Source of the DNA: Palaemon carinicauda
Taxonomy: Eukaryota > Arthropoda > Malacostraca > Decapoda > Palaemonidae
DNA length: 64,000 nucleotides
NCBI RefSeq assembly: GCF_036898095.1
Contig: NC_090746.1
Span: 51,138,069-51,202,068, forward strand
Direction: 5' to 3'
Below the pieces are notes generated by a model, which saw only the letters and a list, made by a program, of their open reading frames with translations, was not told where the DNA came from and searched no databases. Positions within the stretch are counted from its first letter, which is position 1. Each line of letters starts with the position of its first letter. Of this stretch, positions 11,180 to 22,207 are shown piece after piece. The position numbers were made by a program, and so were the translations under genes.

Positions 11180-12035
11180 TCTTCATAAGTTCCCGGATAT
11201 TGTTCTACAACAGCCAATTTTTTTCTCACCTTGGCCTTCAGTTTTAAGTTAACCATCATCTCATAAAGACGTCTCCAAGAGTGATCTTGAGGGAAGCACA
11301 TCAATCTATCTCTAAATTTAGTGCAATTTCGTTTCTGTCGGCAATTGATTATGATGGCAATGCTCTCCGTTCAGTGTAAAGTTATTGTTACTCATGTGAA
11401 ATTAAAAAATAACAGCGAAATAAGGCCTCGAAGGTCCGATTCTGACTTAATTTTTAGAGAAAGCTAGCACATTTTCTACTGCAATCCTAAGGTAAAGCAT
11501 TATTGGTGATTTACTTTTTCAAAATGGAAGAATTTATTTGTGATTTACTTTATCATAATCTAAGGATTTATTTGTGATTTACTTTTAGTTTGTGACATGG
11601 GAAAGGGGGGGTCAGGCTAGCGGTTGTGACCTGGAAAGGGGGTCCGGGGGCTTGCCCCCAGCCAAGGGTTGTGACCTGGGAACTACTAGGTTAGGTTAGG
11701 TGGGTTTGTTAGGTTCTGTACCCTTTTACAAATCTCAAAAGTTAAATAATCACATTTGGCTATTTTCAGCCATTTACATGAACCATATATTTTTCCAACT
11801 GGTTATCTTGTTCTTATTTTGCATTTCTGACCATTATTATTGCTGCAAATCACTCGTTTAAGACATTTCCCCACCCCAAAAACCCCAGTTTCCCACTGGG
11901 GTCCCCCCCCCATAATTGTCTTTATATAAGGGGGTCCAAAAACTCAAGAACGGGTGGTTTGCCCCAATAATCATGGTCAGAAATGCATAAAACACAAGAT
12001 AGCGAGTAGGAAAAATATATAGTTCATGTATTTGT
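11180..12035 (+). repeat. Dispersed repeat, copy A (relative at 48060-49450)
   Basis: Strings shared with 48.1-49.4 kb include TGTTCTACAACAG, AAGACGTCTCCAA, AATGCTCTCCGTTCAGTGTA and TTCATGTATTTG. The part at 11450-11760, which includes a short TTAGG-like run (AGGTTAGGTTAGGTGGG), matches 49080-49440 in the opposite orientation. No coding capacity is seen. The class is unknown; the foldback core suggests a non-autonomous DNA element. Confidence 0.75.
11768..12035. repeat. Foldback (inverted-repeat) core of dispersed repeat A
   Basis: Left arm (from CATGAACCATATATTTTTCC to GCATTTCTGACCATTATTATTG) and right arm (from CAATAATCATGGTCAGAAATG to AAAAATATATAGTTCATG) are near-perfect reverse complements of about 65 bp. 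The centre holds a C-rich/G-rich pair of its own. The structure is MITE-like. A second copy lies at 48597-48865. Confidence 0.85.
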
Positions 12036-12047
12036 CTAGAAATTAAA

Positions 12048-12050
<3 letters not shown>

Positions 12051-12099
<49 letters not shown>

Positions 12100-12100
12100 A
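12051..12100. repeat. (TA)n microsatellite
   Basis: About 22 TA units next to the foldback repeat, then TGTATAGG. Confidence 0.9.
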
Positions 12101-12596
12101 GGTAGTATGTACGTTTATATATGCATATTTATAAATATGAATGTATAAATACTGTACATCAATAGATGATAATATTTAGGTGTAGGCTGTATTTATTCAG
12201 TGTAACCTATCAAAATAGAAGCTAGGTAGGCTAAATCTTGAAGCGGTATGCGTATATTTTACGATAAAATGTGTGTGCCACTGTCACTTGAATTGAATAC
12301 CATGCTGCCTACACTCATCTCTCCTGGGGCAAGATGGCTGCGGTCTTCATGTATGTGCTACCATTGGCCGATATGGGTCTCACAGCATCTATTGCAAGAT
12401 ACTTATGGTACTAAGGTTATATACACAGTACAAATACTGAGTATTGAAAGCTTGTTGAACAGACAAGTGGAGCTCACAGAATACTTGTATGAACTACATA
12501 CCTGTACCTCTGTGACAATATTTAAGAGCTAAGTCAGATAATCTATGTTCAAAGAAGCATAAATTTGATGAAACTCACTCAAGATTTGGTTTCATG
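12101..12596. other. No gene recognised
   Basis: A 94-codon plus-strand frame at 12248-12532 resembles nothing that I know and has no neighbours supporting it. Confidence 0.4.
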
Positions 12597-13430
12597 TTAG
12601 TTGGAGATGAAAATTCTCGTGATGGACAGTATGTTGAATGCTCCTTGAAACAAAGTACCCACAGCTCATTTAAAAAATGGGAAGCTTTGCAGCCTGGAAT
12701 AACACTCGAAGTGCCTTTGGTGCCAAACCTTTAGCAAAGAACACTTACTGATTTTAATAAAAGTATATTAAACTGATTGCTAACTAGACCTACATGGAAT
12801 CCTCGAAAGAAGGCAATAAAGCAATATTTGACTTATGAAATCATTGGTGTCAAACCTGATGAATATGGTAATTTACCTGTCCAGGTAATAATGCACCTGG
12901 ATGAAAAGGGGGCATTCAATCACCTATTGGCATAGCAGTAGTTGCAGGGGTTTAGACTGGATATGTGCCTGATGAGGAACTTATCAGTAAGATGTGTAAT
13001 GCCTGCTGTGCTTTGAATAATGAACTGAAAAAAACTTATAAAAGAACAGATTCAGTTTATGAAAACCCTACGTAGTCTAGAAATTGCAAAAATAATTTTG
13101 ACCAAGCTTCTGGAAATATGGAAACTGCTGGTGCTCTCTCATTATGGCAAAGATCATTCGACAGGGAATTCATAAATAAAATATTTGTTAGTGATGAAGA
13201 TTCAACAGCATATAATGGAATATGCAGTTTGAATGAGGGCACTGGTGTTTATGTCACTCCATATCCAGTGTTCGAGGAAGTATGCATATAAACCACATTC
13301 AGAAGAGGATTGTCCTTCGTCTCATAACTTTGAATGAAATATCTAATAAAAACAAAGTTAATATTAGAATTGATCTTGGAGGACTCGGTAAATTGAGTGA
13401 TAGCACTGTGATAAAGATGGAAAATACTAG
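12597..13430 (+). pseudogene. Mutator-like (MULE-type) transposase remnant
   Basis: The best-kept plus-strand part (about 13090-13290) reads CKNNFDQASGNMETAGAL, then FVSDEDSTAYNGIC, and after a stop INHIQKRIVLRL and DLGGLGKLSD (about 13280-13400). From memory, arthropod Mutator-type transposase domains carry a block with SG.MEA.GAL, GDGDS, CV.HVQKR and GGKG.LTD in this order. Upstream, GIAVVAGV and TGYVPDEELISKMC (about 12935-13000) fit the part before it. Several stops and frame changes are present, and the GDGDS block reads SDEDS. An (ATT)n tract truncates it on the right. Dead copy. Confidence 0.6.
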
Positions 13431-13431
13431 G

Positions 13432-13433
<2 letters not shown>

Positions 13434-13495
<62 letters not shown>
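13434..13495. repeat. (ATT)n microsatellite
   Basis: About 21 ATT units. Frames across it encode poly-Tyr or poly-Ile and are not genes. Confidence 0.97.
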
Positions 13496-13890
13496 GTACT
13501 CACTAAGCTACAGCCCAAGTTGGAAAAGCAGGATGCTATAAGACCAGGGGCTCCAACAGGGAAAATAGCCCAGTGAGGAAAAGAAACAAAGAAAAATAAA
13601 ATATTTTAAGTGACAACATTAAAATAAATACATCCTATATAAACTATAAAAACTTCATAAAAACAACAGGAAGAGATATAAGATAGAATAGTCTGCCCGA
13701 GTGTACTGTCAAGTAAGAGAACTCTAACCCAAGACAGTGGAAGACCATGGTAGAGAGACTATGGCACTACCCAAGACTAGAGAACAATGGTTTTGTGGAG
13801 AAGTTTTTGTTTAAATAAATGTTTGAGGGGGAACTTAGTCTGGGAAAGTCTCCCTACGGCAGTTACACAAAGATCAACAGGGGAGGATAA
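13496..13890 (+). repeat. Decapod interspersed repeat next to (ATT)n
   Basis: The string GCTACAGCCCAAGTTGGAAA, followed by AGGATGCTATAAGACCAGGG and AGCCCAGTGAGGAAAAGAAA, is one that I associate with many decapod genomic and transcript sequences, usually after an (ATT)n tract as here. Its class and full length are unknown to me; the right edge is approximate. Confidence 0.65.
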
Positions 13891-15344
13891 TGAGCACTTA
13901 CACTCTTGGCACAAACACCCCGCTAATAACTTTACTGCCACAGTTTACTAACCGTCACTCTTAAATACAAAAGGGGGAAATTTTACTGTCCAGAGGCCGG
14001 AGAACTCCACACGTGAAAATAAAAGTAATTTATTGGCCTAATCTAGCAGCTTTGTCAGGTCTATAGTCATCTCACTCTTAGGCTCTGTTCCGACTCCGTC
14101 CCAGTTACCCCAGTGAGATGCTGGACAGGTATCTTACGTTAACATACATGAATTACTCATCAAATTTCTCCACACCTAGCATTATTAGCATCTTATACTA
14201 TTTTTTTTTTTTTTTTTTTGCTCCCTAGCATACATTACATAATGTAATGACGTTTTCATCATATATGTTCTATTATGCATTGTTTATGATGACACAGATA
14301 AAATGAACTCATGCAATTTTAAAGATGACCAGTCTTTCAGTAAATGATGAAACTGTGCCTGAGTGATAAACCTGGGTTTATAAGGTATTCCTGGATAAGG
14401 GTAAAGCATTTGAGAATGGCGAGATAGATTAATTGTTCCTTTGATAAAGGTAAAGGTAATAGATATGGCTGTAAGAATGAATGTGCTAAGTTCAGTAATT
14501 TCACTGAGAAATTAAGAGATAACTACAGGATTTATATGGATAGAATGGAATAGGTTTAGACAAATGAGGACTGAGTGTTTGTTTTGATAGGGTAATGTAG
14601 TTATATAGGAAATTTGAACATTGAAGAGGAAAGCTGTATATATGATATGATATATGTCCGCCTTTAAAAAGCTTGTGATATAATCTTTAGGGTAAATATG
14701 TGGATGCATGGCCATTATTATCATGGACATTATGTCAAAATTCCTATTTGTAGACTTTGATGTGAAACAAGTTTTCTCCTCTGACTTGTGCTAATATACC
14801 TGGATTTCTATTAGTTCTAGGTCTTCATATCTCCCATTTTCCGTGACTTCCAGTGCCATCTTACACGGCATTGTACTGCTGGATCCATGTCTATTACTTT
14901 TCTAACTAACTGCTCCTCATCTATTTCCATTATTTTTCAAAATTGGCATGCACTTTTTCCAACCACTGAAGATCACAAACGTTTACTACTTCCTCATTCT
15001 TGGCATGACCTTCGCATTACACTCTGGCCAGGACTCACAACATTACGTGATTCCACCTTTTTAAGATGTTTTTAATAAAGTCAATTTTTACCCGTAAAAC
15101 TTTTTGTTCTCTTGCCTGTAATATTTTGCATATTGCTAAATCTTCCCAATTCATCAAAGATGCATTTAATATGGTATACAAGATAAGTTTATTTTTTTAC
15201 GATAGTTGCTAAGCATTCGTTAGGATATTTAGATTGACAAGTGACTGGTTTCATGTAAGTGTAGGTCTCCAAGTTCTTTGATCTCCAACCCTTAGCTGCC
15301 TGATCCTTTTTCATGTATTTAGCTATCTAATATTTTTTAACTTT
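13891..15344. other. No gene seen
   Basis: AT-rich sequence with a T19 run near 14201. Frames of 60-72 codons at 14512-14730 and 14887-15075 have no recognisable features. Confidence 0.5.
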
Positions 15345-15430
15345 ATTTTCATAGTGCAACTGGGAGTAATTCTCCCATTTGCACCTGGGGTCTGAATGGC
15401 CTCCCAGCCCCCAATGCCAAACCATATTCC
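15345..15430 (+). repeat. Possible decayed copy of a decapod interspersed repeat
   Basis: TTTCATAGTGCAACTGGGAG, then CTGAATGGCCTCCCAG, resembles the 3' part of a repeat common in shrimp sequence (from memory). It is short and diverged, so the call is tentative. Confidence 0.35.
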
Positions 15431-15944
15431 CCAATGAAGGTGCTAAGAGGTAGAATAACAAAATAGGTTTTGAATGGAGTTTGTAATGACTTCTTTATAG
15501 ATAAAAAAGATCCAATTCAGAATAATGAAGAACACTTGCAGAGTCTCGTGAAAGAGTTTGGAAGAGGAAAAGTTGAAAGTAAATTGGAGGGAGAATAATG
15601 AGTGTCGATATGAATGATGGAGGAATAAAAGAGGTTGATCTGTATAGGTATTTAGAATGAATTAAATGTAATGCATGGTGATAGGAACGGATAAAAACGT
15701 GTAAATTTGTAAATGGCTTTATAGTTAAAGTACAGAATCTAACGTTTCCAGAAAGTAAAATAAAAAAAAGAATATGACAGCTAAATTTACCCAAATTGAA
15801 AATTTGAAAATATATGATAGTTATCTACAAAATAAAATTCATGTATAACTTAATGGGAATAAAAGGTTTATAAGTGACTGCCGGTAGATATGAAGAAACT
15901 TATTAAAAAGTAAATCAAAGTAGACAAATATTTTGTTGTGGTCG
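15431..15944. other. No gene seen
   Basis: AT-rich sequence. A 99-codon minus-strand frame (15495-15794) has hydrophobic stretches but no recognisable family. Confidence 0.4.
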
Positions 15945-16190
15945 CTTATTTCCAGTCTCCCACGAAGGGAGTAGTGCCCTCGCGCAACGTACATTGTAGG
16001 CATACTTAAGGAGCTTAAGTTTGGCCCGTAGATGCACTACTTTATATCCTTCTGCAATACTTCTGTTCCTTCTTGCTGCCTGACCTCTTAACTGCTCGTA
16101 GAGCAACTGCCGGTTTCCCCGCCTGTTCCACTTGGGCGGGGAATGGCGCCCAAGGGTCCACCACCGGTTCTTATGTTTCAAATTTATATC
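15945..16190 (+). repeat. Decayed decapod interspersed repeat
   Basis: The stretch with GGGAGTAGTGCCCTCGCG, TTGTAGGCATACTTAAGGAG and GTAGAGCAACTGCCGG follows the order of a common shrimp repeat known to me from memory. It is heavily diverged. The open frames at 15915-16315 are by-products. Confidence 0.5.
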
Positions 16191-17334
16191 CGATATCAGA
16201 CAAAGAAAGAATGACAAACGTCCGTGAATTAGTCTTTTTATGCATCAAGTTTAAACAAACAGAAGCATTGCAGTTGTTTCTACGGCAACACCTTTTAAGA
16301 AAAAACGAAATATAAAAAATCTGAATATTTACTGCTTGCCATTGTAAATAGATGATTAATGAACATCTTGAAATGTGCAAAATACCATATCAGAAAATCA
16401 GTCGGCTGAAACGGCATTGTGCTTTGTAAAAATAGTATGAAAGGTTATGGTGATTGTATAACGATTAGGCCATATCGCCAGATTTAGGTGGAACGTTTAT
16501 TACTGTGATGGAAAAATAATTAAAAAATAATAGGTGCTATAACTATGTACTATCTCGCTTTTGGAGCTTATAAAATGAACAAAAAAAAAAAAAATAATAA
16601 TAATACTGCCAAAACGAATATTTCAAGGCAGGGTCCATTCATTATTTAATGTATTCGATAATTCCCTATTAGATAGATTTATTATGAATTGAAAACTTGA
16701 AGTTATAGAATTTTCCACTTTATCCGTTGTTTTATTTGGTTATGAACAACACTAGAAAGAGTTTTACCAAGTTAAGAAACTTGGTAGTTGCATAAAAAAA
16801 GAATGAAAGCCTATGAAGACGACAGAAATGTATATCAACATGATATGAAATATACTATAAAAAGTTTGATATTAAAACAATAAACAAATACAGTAAATTT
16901 TGATTAGTAAATGATGCTTTTAAATAAAACACATCCATTATCGAAAGTAGAGGGAATAGGACACAATCACCTTAATGATATAGCCTTCACGAAGAAACAC
17001 AACTTTAATGACAGGACTGCTGTAACAGTCTCTTACAGCCTGCAAAATTATTTTCTGAATAAACTTCAGGATTAGATGACAAAATTAGTGCAATTTATTT
17101 GGAATAAATCCCTACAGAATAGAATCACCCCGTCCGCTAACATAGCCTCATCAGATACTTATTAAAGCAAAAACCAAATATGATGTCAGTGACGAATGGC
17201 CTCCTCGTACCTAATCAAATTCAAATATGTGTTTTGTCGCACATAGCAATGCAGAGAGGTTAAGGAAATGTTGAATATCTTCAACAGAAAGCAGATTTAG
17301 TTGTACAATATAGAGCCCCCAAAGATTATAAAAG
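16191..17334. other. No gene seen
   Basis: AT-rich sequence with short A runs near 16580. Nothing recognisable. Confidence 0.5.
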
Positions 17335-17400
17335 AACTTTGAGAATATCAGGATGTCGTCGACGTAGCAGACGCAGAATGGTAGGTCGCCCAGGATGCTA
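17335..17400 (-). pseudogene. Ty3/gypsy RT scrap with the YVDD active site
   Basis: On the minus strand, from about 17400 to 17335, the sequence reads FLMDSILGDLPF then CYVDDILIFS. This is the RT palm of a CsRn1-like element. After the following Lys the homology stops. It is fused head to head with a plus-strand piece of the same pol beginning at 17400, so two pieces of one element type lie in opposite orientations. Confidence 0.75.
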
Positions 17401-17983
17401 TCCATCAGAAAGTTCCCGACACCTACGACCACCTGCCAACATCAGGAGTTCCTGGGGATGGTCAATTACTACAGGCGCTTCATCCCCAACATCGCACAGA
17501 CCCTGACACCCCTCGACGACGTCCTGAAGGGAAAGGCGAAGAAACTTGAGTGTGGTTCCCCACAACAACATGCATTCACCCGGACAAAGGACGCCCTCGC
17601 CAACGCCACCACCCTGGCTCATTTCGACGACAACGCCCCTCTGCGACTGATGACCGACGCCAGCAACATCGCCTGTGGGGTTGTGCTGGAACAGCTCGTC
17701 GATGGTTCTCCTCGACCATTGGCATTCTTCAGCAGAAAACTGAAACCCGCCGAAACAAGATACAGCACCTTCGATAGGGAGCTCCTCGCTGTCTACCTCA
17801 CCGTCCGCCACTTCAGGCACATCCTGGAGGGCACACCCTTCACCATCGTGACGGACCATCAACCCCTCGTACACGCCTTCACAAAATCGACAGACGCATG
17901 GTCCTCCCGACAACAACGTCATCTCGCAGCAATCGCCGAATTCGGGTACATCATAAGCTACGTTCCCGGAAAAAGAAACCAGT
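17400..17983 (+). pseudogene. Inverted Ty3/gypsy RT-RNase H fragment
   Basis: A plus-strand frame of 197 codons begins in the RT connection (IRKFPTPTTT, FLGMVNYYRRFIPN) and continues through RNase H (LMTDASNIACGVVLEQ, FFSRKLKP, FTIVTDHQPLVHAF) to ISYVPGKRN. It is closely similar to the minus-strand pol at 19650-20230 but lies in the opposite direction. It ends where the LTR at 17984 starts, at the bases ACCAGT. Those bases match the pol sequence itself (AACCCAGT near 19648-19655), so the LTR end sits inside a pol copy. Confidence 0.85.
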
Positions 17984-18318
17984 TGTAAGGACAGTGAGAC
18001 GAGCTATCACCAACAACAACTGACGGTTTATTCAAACATGTGCGAGAATATAATACAAGGTGCGGACGGAAAAGTAGCATGCGCGCAGGTGCCAATCTGG
18101 CTTGAACTAACCGCCACAATGTGTGTTTTTTCACACGTACAAATGCTTGAAATACAAGTCAATAGAAATAGGTAGCGAAATTATAAATACATAAAATTGT
18201 AACTCTGAGGGAGCGGAATAAATATATACAGTGAACCACAGTGTGGCGAAAAGAGAATTTAAATGAAATGGAGAATTCGATGAGAATGCTGGACGACGGA
18301 GGGAGCGATTTCCTTACA
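17984..18318 (-). repeat. 3' LTR of the CsRn1-like element
   Basis: 335 bp, with inverted ends TGTAAGG and CCTTACA. Its left 40 bases recur at 22208-22247 (TGTAAGGACAGTGAGAC and onward), which defines the terminal repeat. Confidence 0.85.
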
Positions 18319-18335
18319 AGTACTCCCCCCCCCAA
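18319..18335 (-). other. Candidate polypurine tract
   Basis: The minus strand reads a run of nine or more G then AGTACT directly before the LTR. Position and purine content fit the plus-strand primer of a Ty3/gypsy element. Confidence 0.6.
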
Positions 18336-18469
18336 GACATCAGGCGGCGTAGAGGGCTGATGAGACTAGTCTTCGTATCATTTCGGGCGTCGGAGGGTTC
18401 CTCTTGTTCTTGAACGGAGGGGCGCGTCGTCGTTTGTTGCTTTTCTTCTCATTGGGCGCCTTGTTTTGA

Positions 18470-19470
18470 TGTGGCACTCGGTTTCACGCGGTCTATTGAG
18501 ACCCAGTCCTCTTGGCCATGCACGCCGAGAAGGAAGGCTTTCGTCGTTTTCTTGATTACTCGGTAGGGGCCTCGATAGGGTCTGGTTAGCGGCTGTCGAT
18601 GAGCGTCGACACGGACGAAAACATACCCGCAGTCGTCCAGGTTCCTCGGCTTGAAATGCTTAGTTCTGTCCTGGTAATTTTTAAGACATGGCCTGAACTT
18701 TCTGGCGATGTCCCTGAGATGATCCAGCTGCGTGTCGTCGGTTGATGTGGGAAAGAATTCGCCGGGAACTGCGAGCGCCTCTCCGTAAACCTATTCAGCG
18801 GGCGATGGCTCGCCATCTGCGCGAGGGGCGGTGCGAAGGCTGAGAAGTACCCAAGGAAGTCGTGATTTCCAGTCCCCGTCGGTGCAGCTCGCCATCAGGG
18901 ATGCCATGAGGGCGCGATGAGTTCGTTCGACCATGCCGTTTGCTGCGGGGTTGTATGCCGTGGTGCTGTGGAGTGTCGTTCCCTTTAGGTTTGCCAGAGC
19001 GAGCCATATCTCTGACAGGAAAGCGGGGCCTCTCTGTCGTGATGTCATCAGGAACGCCAAATCGCTCACCTAGCTTGACAAAAGGGCATCGGCGCATGCT
19101 TGGGTCGTAGCTTCGGTCATCGGTGATGCTTCCAACCACCTCGTGGAGTGATCGATGATTGTCAGTAGGTAGCGAGCAGATCCCGAATGCGCAGAGGTCC
19201 CATGACGTCGATGTGGATGTGACCGAAACGTCTTTTCGGTTGGGGAAAATCACCTATCCCCGATTCGGTGTGGCGGCTTATCTTGCTTGTCTGGCAATTG
19301 ATGCATGTCTTCGCCCATTCCCGGGCGTCCTTTTTGATCCCTGGCCAGATGAACTTTTCAGACAGGAGGCGAGTAGTGGTGCATCCCGAGGGGTGTGAAA
19401 GTCCATGGATGATGTCGAATATTTTTCTTCTGCAGGAAGCCGGAATCCAGGGGCGTGGGCAGCCGGTGCT
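18470..19470 (-). pseudogene. pol: Integrase of the CsRn1-like element, frameshifted
   Basis: On the minus strand an HHCC zinc finger is visible (IIHGLSHPSGC, then TCINCQ; about 19400-19290). The core starts with HIHIDVMGPL (first Asp). After frame changes, the region of the second Asp reads DDITTERP, where Glu replaces the expected Asp and a frameshift follows (about 19045). The third acidic residue is kept in AYNPAANGMVERTHR (about 18945). The C-terminal GPY/F-type module is readable as RPYRGPYRVIKK (about 18575). Usual order, but not a working enzyme. Confidence 0.8.
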
Positions 19471-19559
19471 GGTGTCACAGAGGATAGTTACTCCTGCTGG
19501 CCCGAGAGGAATTGCAGTTATCTTGAGCGCAGATGGCCCCGTCAGGTGATCCTGTGCCT

Positions 19560-20429
19560 CTGGGTCGGTGAGCTGCTCGGATGCGAGGTTGGCGTAGTCA
19601 ATTCCCAGGTGGATTGCGTTGATTTCAATCCTTGAAAGGGCGTCTGCGACTGGGTTTTTCTTTCCGGGAACGTAGCTTATGGTGCATCCGAATTCGGCGA
19701 TTGCTGTGAGATGACGTTGTTGTCGGGAGGACCATGCGTCTGTCGATTTTGTGAAGGCGTGTACGAGGGGTTGATGGTCCGTCGCGATGGTGAAGGGTGT
19801 GCCCTCCAGGATGTGCCTGAAGGTGCGGACGGCGAGGTAGACGGCGAGGAGCTCCCTATCGAAGGTTTTGTATCTTTTTACGGCGGGTTTCAGTTTTCTG
19901 CTGAAGAATGCCAATGGTCGAGGAGAACCATCGACGAGCTGTTCCAGCACAACCCCACAGGCGATGTTGCTAGCGTCGGTCGTCAGTCGCAGAGGGGCGT
20001 TGTCGTCGAAATGAGCCAGGGTGGTGGCGTTGGCGAGGCCACCCTTTGTCCGGGTGATGCTTGTTGTTGTGGGGAACCCCACTCAAGTTTCTTCGCCTTT
20101 CCCTTCAGGACATCGTCGAGGGGTGTCAGGGTCTGTGCGATGTTGGGGATGAAGCGCCTGTAGAAATTGACCATCCCCAGGAACTCCTGAAGTTGGCGGG
20201 TGGTCGTAGGTGTCGGGAACTTTCTGATGGCGTCCACCTTGGTTGTCATGGGTTTTACCCCACTCGAGGACATGCGATGACCGAGAAAGTCCACTCCTTC
20301 AGCGCTGAATGTGCATTTGTCGAAACGTACAACTAGGCCATTCTCCTGCAGGCGTTTGAGGATGGCACGGACGTGCCTCCTGTATTCCTCCTTGCTCCTT
20401 GGTGAAGTATTTCGTGCCATGCAACGCAT
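19560..20429 (-). pseudogene. pol: RT connection and RNase H of the CsRn1-like element
   Basis: The minus strand reads RTgene sequence EEYRRHVRAILKRLQENGL, FDKCTFSAEGVDFLGHRMS and FLGMVNFYRRFIPNIAQTL (20429-20090). After a frameshift near 20080 comes RNase H with LTTDASNIACGVVLEQ, FFSRKLKP, FDRELLAVYLAV and ATDHQPLVHAF, ending in VADALSRIE. The palm with the YxDD motif is missing upstream: sequence jumps from HGTKYFT to KEEYRRH. A scrap with YVDD from the same element type survives at 17335-17400. Confidence 0.82.
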
Positions 20430-22053
20430 TCGTCAGGTCTTGTATGTTGGGCAGAGGGTAGTGGTCGGGCGTTGTGATGAGTTTGAGGCGCCTGTAGTCG
20501 CTGCAAGGTCTCCAGGTCCCATCAGGCTTCTTTACCATATGTAGGGGAGATGCCCAGGGGCTCGATGCTTTCTTACAGATACCCATGCGTTCCATGTCCT
20601 CAAAGGCGCGTTTGGCGTCCCTCAGCTTCTGGGGCGGGAGGCGGCGGAATTTGGCGTGTGTAGGAGGTCCAGTCGTCGTGATGTGGTGGTAGATCCCGTG
20701 CTTGGAGGGGGACCCCGGCGATTGTCGGAGCTCGGGCTTGAAAACATCAGGAAATTCTTGCAGAAGGTCGGCGTAGGGCTGCGTCATTACGGCGGATATG
20801 GACATTGTGGCAGGGCCGGCTCTCAGGGCGCGAGACCGGTAGGTTCCTGTGTCGATGAGGCGTTTCCCGGCAACGTCGACAAGTAGTCCGTGGTGAGCGA
20901 GGAAATCTGCACCAAGGAGGAGGCGACCGACGTCAGCGATGGCGAAGGGCCAGGAATACGAACGGCCCAGGATAGATATCCTGAGGATCCTAGTCCCATA
21001 ACACCATATGGGAGACCCGCTGGCAGCGACGAGCGAGGGGGCGTCTTTGCTGGGACCACGGTCTAGGTCAGCTTGTGACGGCGGGAACGTTGACTGCATA
21101 GCGCCGGTGTCAACCATGAGTCTATGGTTGGAGACGGTGTCGAGGATATAGAAACCATTCTTGCTTTGGTTTCCTGCAGCTGCGATGGTGGTAGGTGGTT
21201 TCTTATGGCGCCATCTTCTAGGGAAATTGCATGGTGCCCTACACTTCTTGGCGTTGCTGCCGAACTGCTGGTAGTAGAAGCACCATGCTGGATTAGGCCT
21301 AGGGTTCGGACGTGTCGGTTGCGGTGGTTTCCTACTTGCCAGAGCGTTGATCTCGTCGTCATCGTCAGGAGGCGTTGATGAAGAGTCTATGGAAGAGCAG
21401 CTGAAGGAGGAGAACAAAGACGATACTGATGATGCCCCGAGGCGAGATGCTTTGGAGGCCTCGTGGAGCTTCTGAGCCTTCGACAGGAGTTCGTTCATCG
21501 GAAGTGTGTCGGAGTCTGTCAATTGGGCCCTTACGTCCTGCGGCAGGCGTCGAAGGAAAATCTCGCGAGATAGGCTAATCTCGCGCCGTCGGCCGTTGCT
21601 GTCGGTCTCAGAAAGCATTAACAGGCCGGTCAACTCGTCCCACGCCTCGACAGGAGAGGTGTCACCCATGGGTTTGCCGGCGAGGTCCAGGACTTTCTGT
21701 GCCCTTGCTGAAACGGAGAGTGAGTAGATACTGATGAGTTTCGTTCTCAGGTCGTCGTAGGAAACTTGGCCAGCCCGGGCGTCGAGCCATGGGGAAATCT
21801 TGTCGAATACCTCCTCTGGGATGGAGGTGAGAACGATGTCGGCCTTGGCGCAGGAGTCGCTGAGCCTAGCGACTCGGAAGAATACGTCCGCTCTCAAGAA
21901 CCAGGAATCGGTGTTGTGTTGAGAAAAGGGTGGTAGTTTGACTTTGGGCGTGGAGGCGAGGCCGTTTGGCTTGATGGGCGGGTTGAATCCGCCATTGTGG
22001 TCAGTCGACGAGTCGGCGAAGAGGTAGGAAGTTGATATGTCGGTTAAGCTCAT
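20299..22053 (-). pseudogene. gag-pol: Gag-protease-RT N-terminus polyprotein of the CsRn1-like element
   Basis: An open minus-strand frame of 584 codons starts at ATG 22053. Residues 1 to about 230 are capsid-like (VKLPPFSQHNTDSWFLRAD, ISPWLDARAGQVSYDDL). Near residue 257 is a finger WCFYYQQFGSNAKKCRAPC: in the CHCC motif of the CsRn1 clade the second position should be His, but here it is Tyr (a single C-to-T change). Near residue 312 is the protease site LMVDTGA. RT fingers follow (WASPLHMVKKPDGTWRPCSD, HYPLPNIQDL). The frame then enters unrelated sequence after KYFT because of the RT deletion, so the last 35 or so residues are artefactual. Confidence 0.82.
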
Positions 22054-22188
22054 CCTACTGCCTTACAAATGCACCGAGGTGTGGGAGCACCAAAGGCCGA
22101 AGCTCACGCCTAAGGTAACGGAGTAAAAGAAGGTAGCACGGCCGTAATAAGTCCGTTAATGGCAAAGCCAAAACCGCTGATGCTACTT

Positions 22189-22205
22189 CAACTCCAGGGT
22201 CACCA
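22189..22205 (-). other. Primer-binding site
   Basis: Two bases after the 5' LTR remnant the minus strand reads TGGTGACCCTGGAG. The first nine bases match the complement of the tRNA-Trp 3' end (known for CsRn1-type elements; from memory). Confidence 0.6.
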
Positions 22206-22207
22206 GT

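Noticed and set aside
11685..11705. Telomere-like TTAGG repeats
   Set aside because: Only about three units are present, inside a dispersed repeat that recurs elsewhere, so it is not an interstitial telomere array.
14887..15075. 62-codon plus-strand frame as a small gene
   Set aside because: There is no recognisable family, no supporting context, and the length is within chance for this region.
19711..20163. 150-codon plus-strand open frame
   Set aside because: It is a shadow of the minus-strand RNase H and RT coding sequence.
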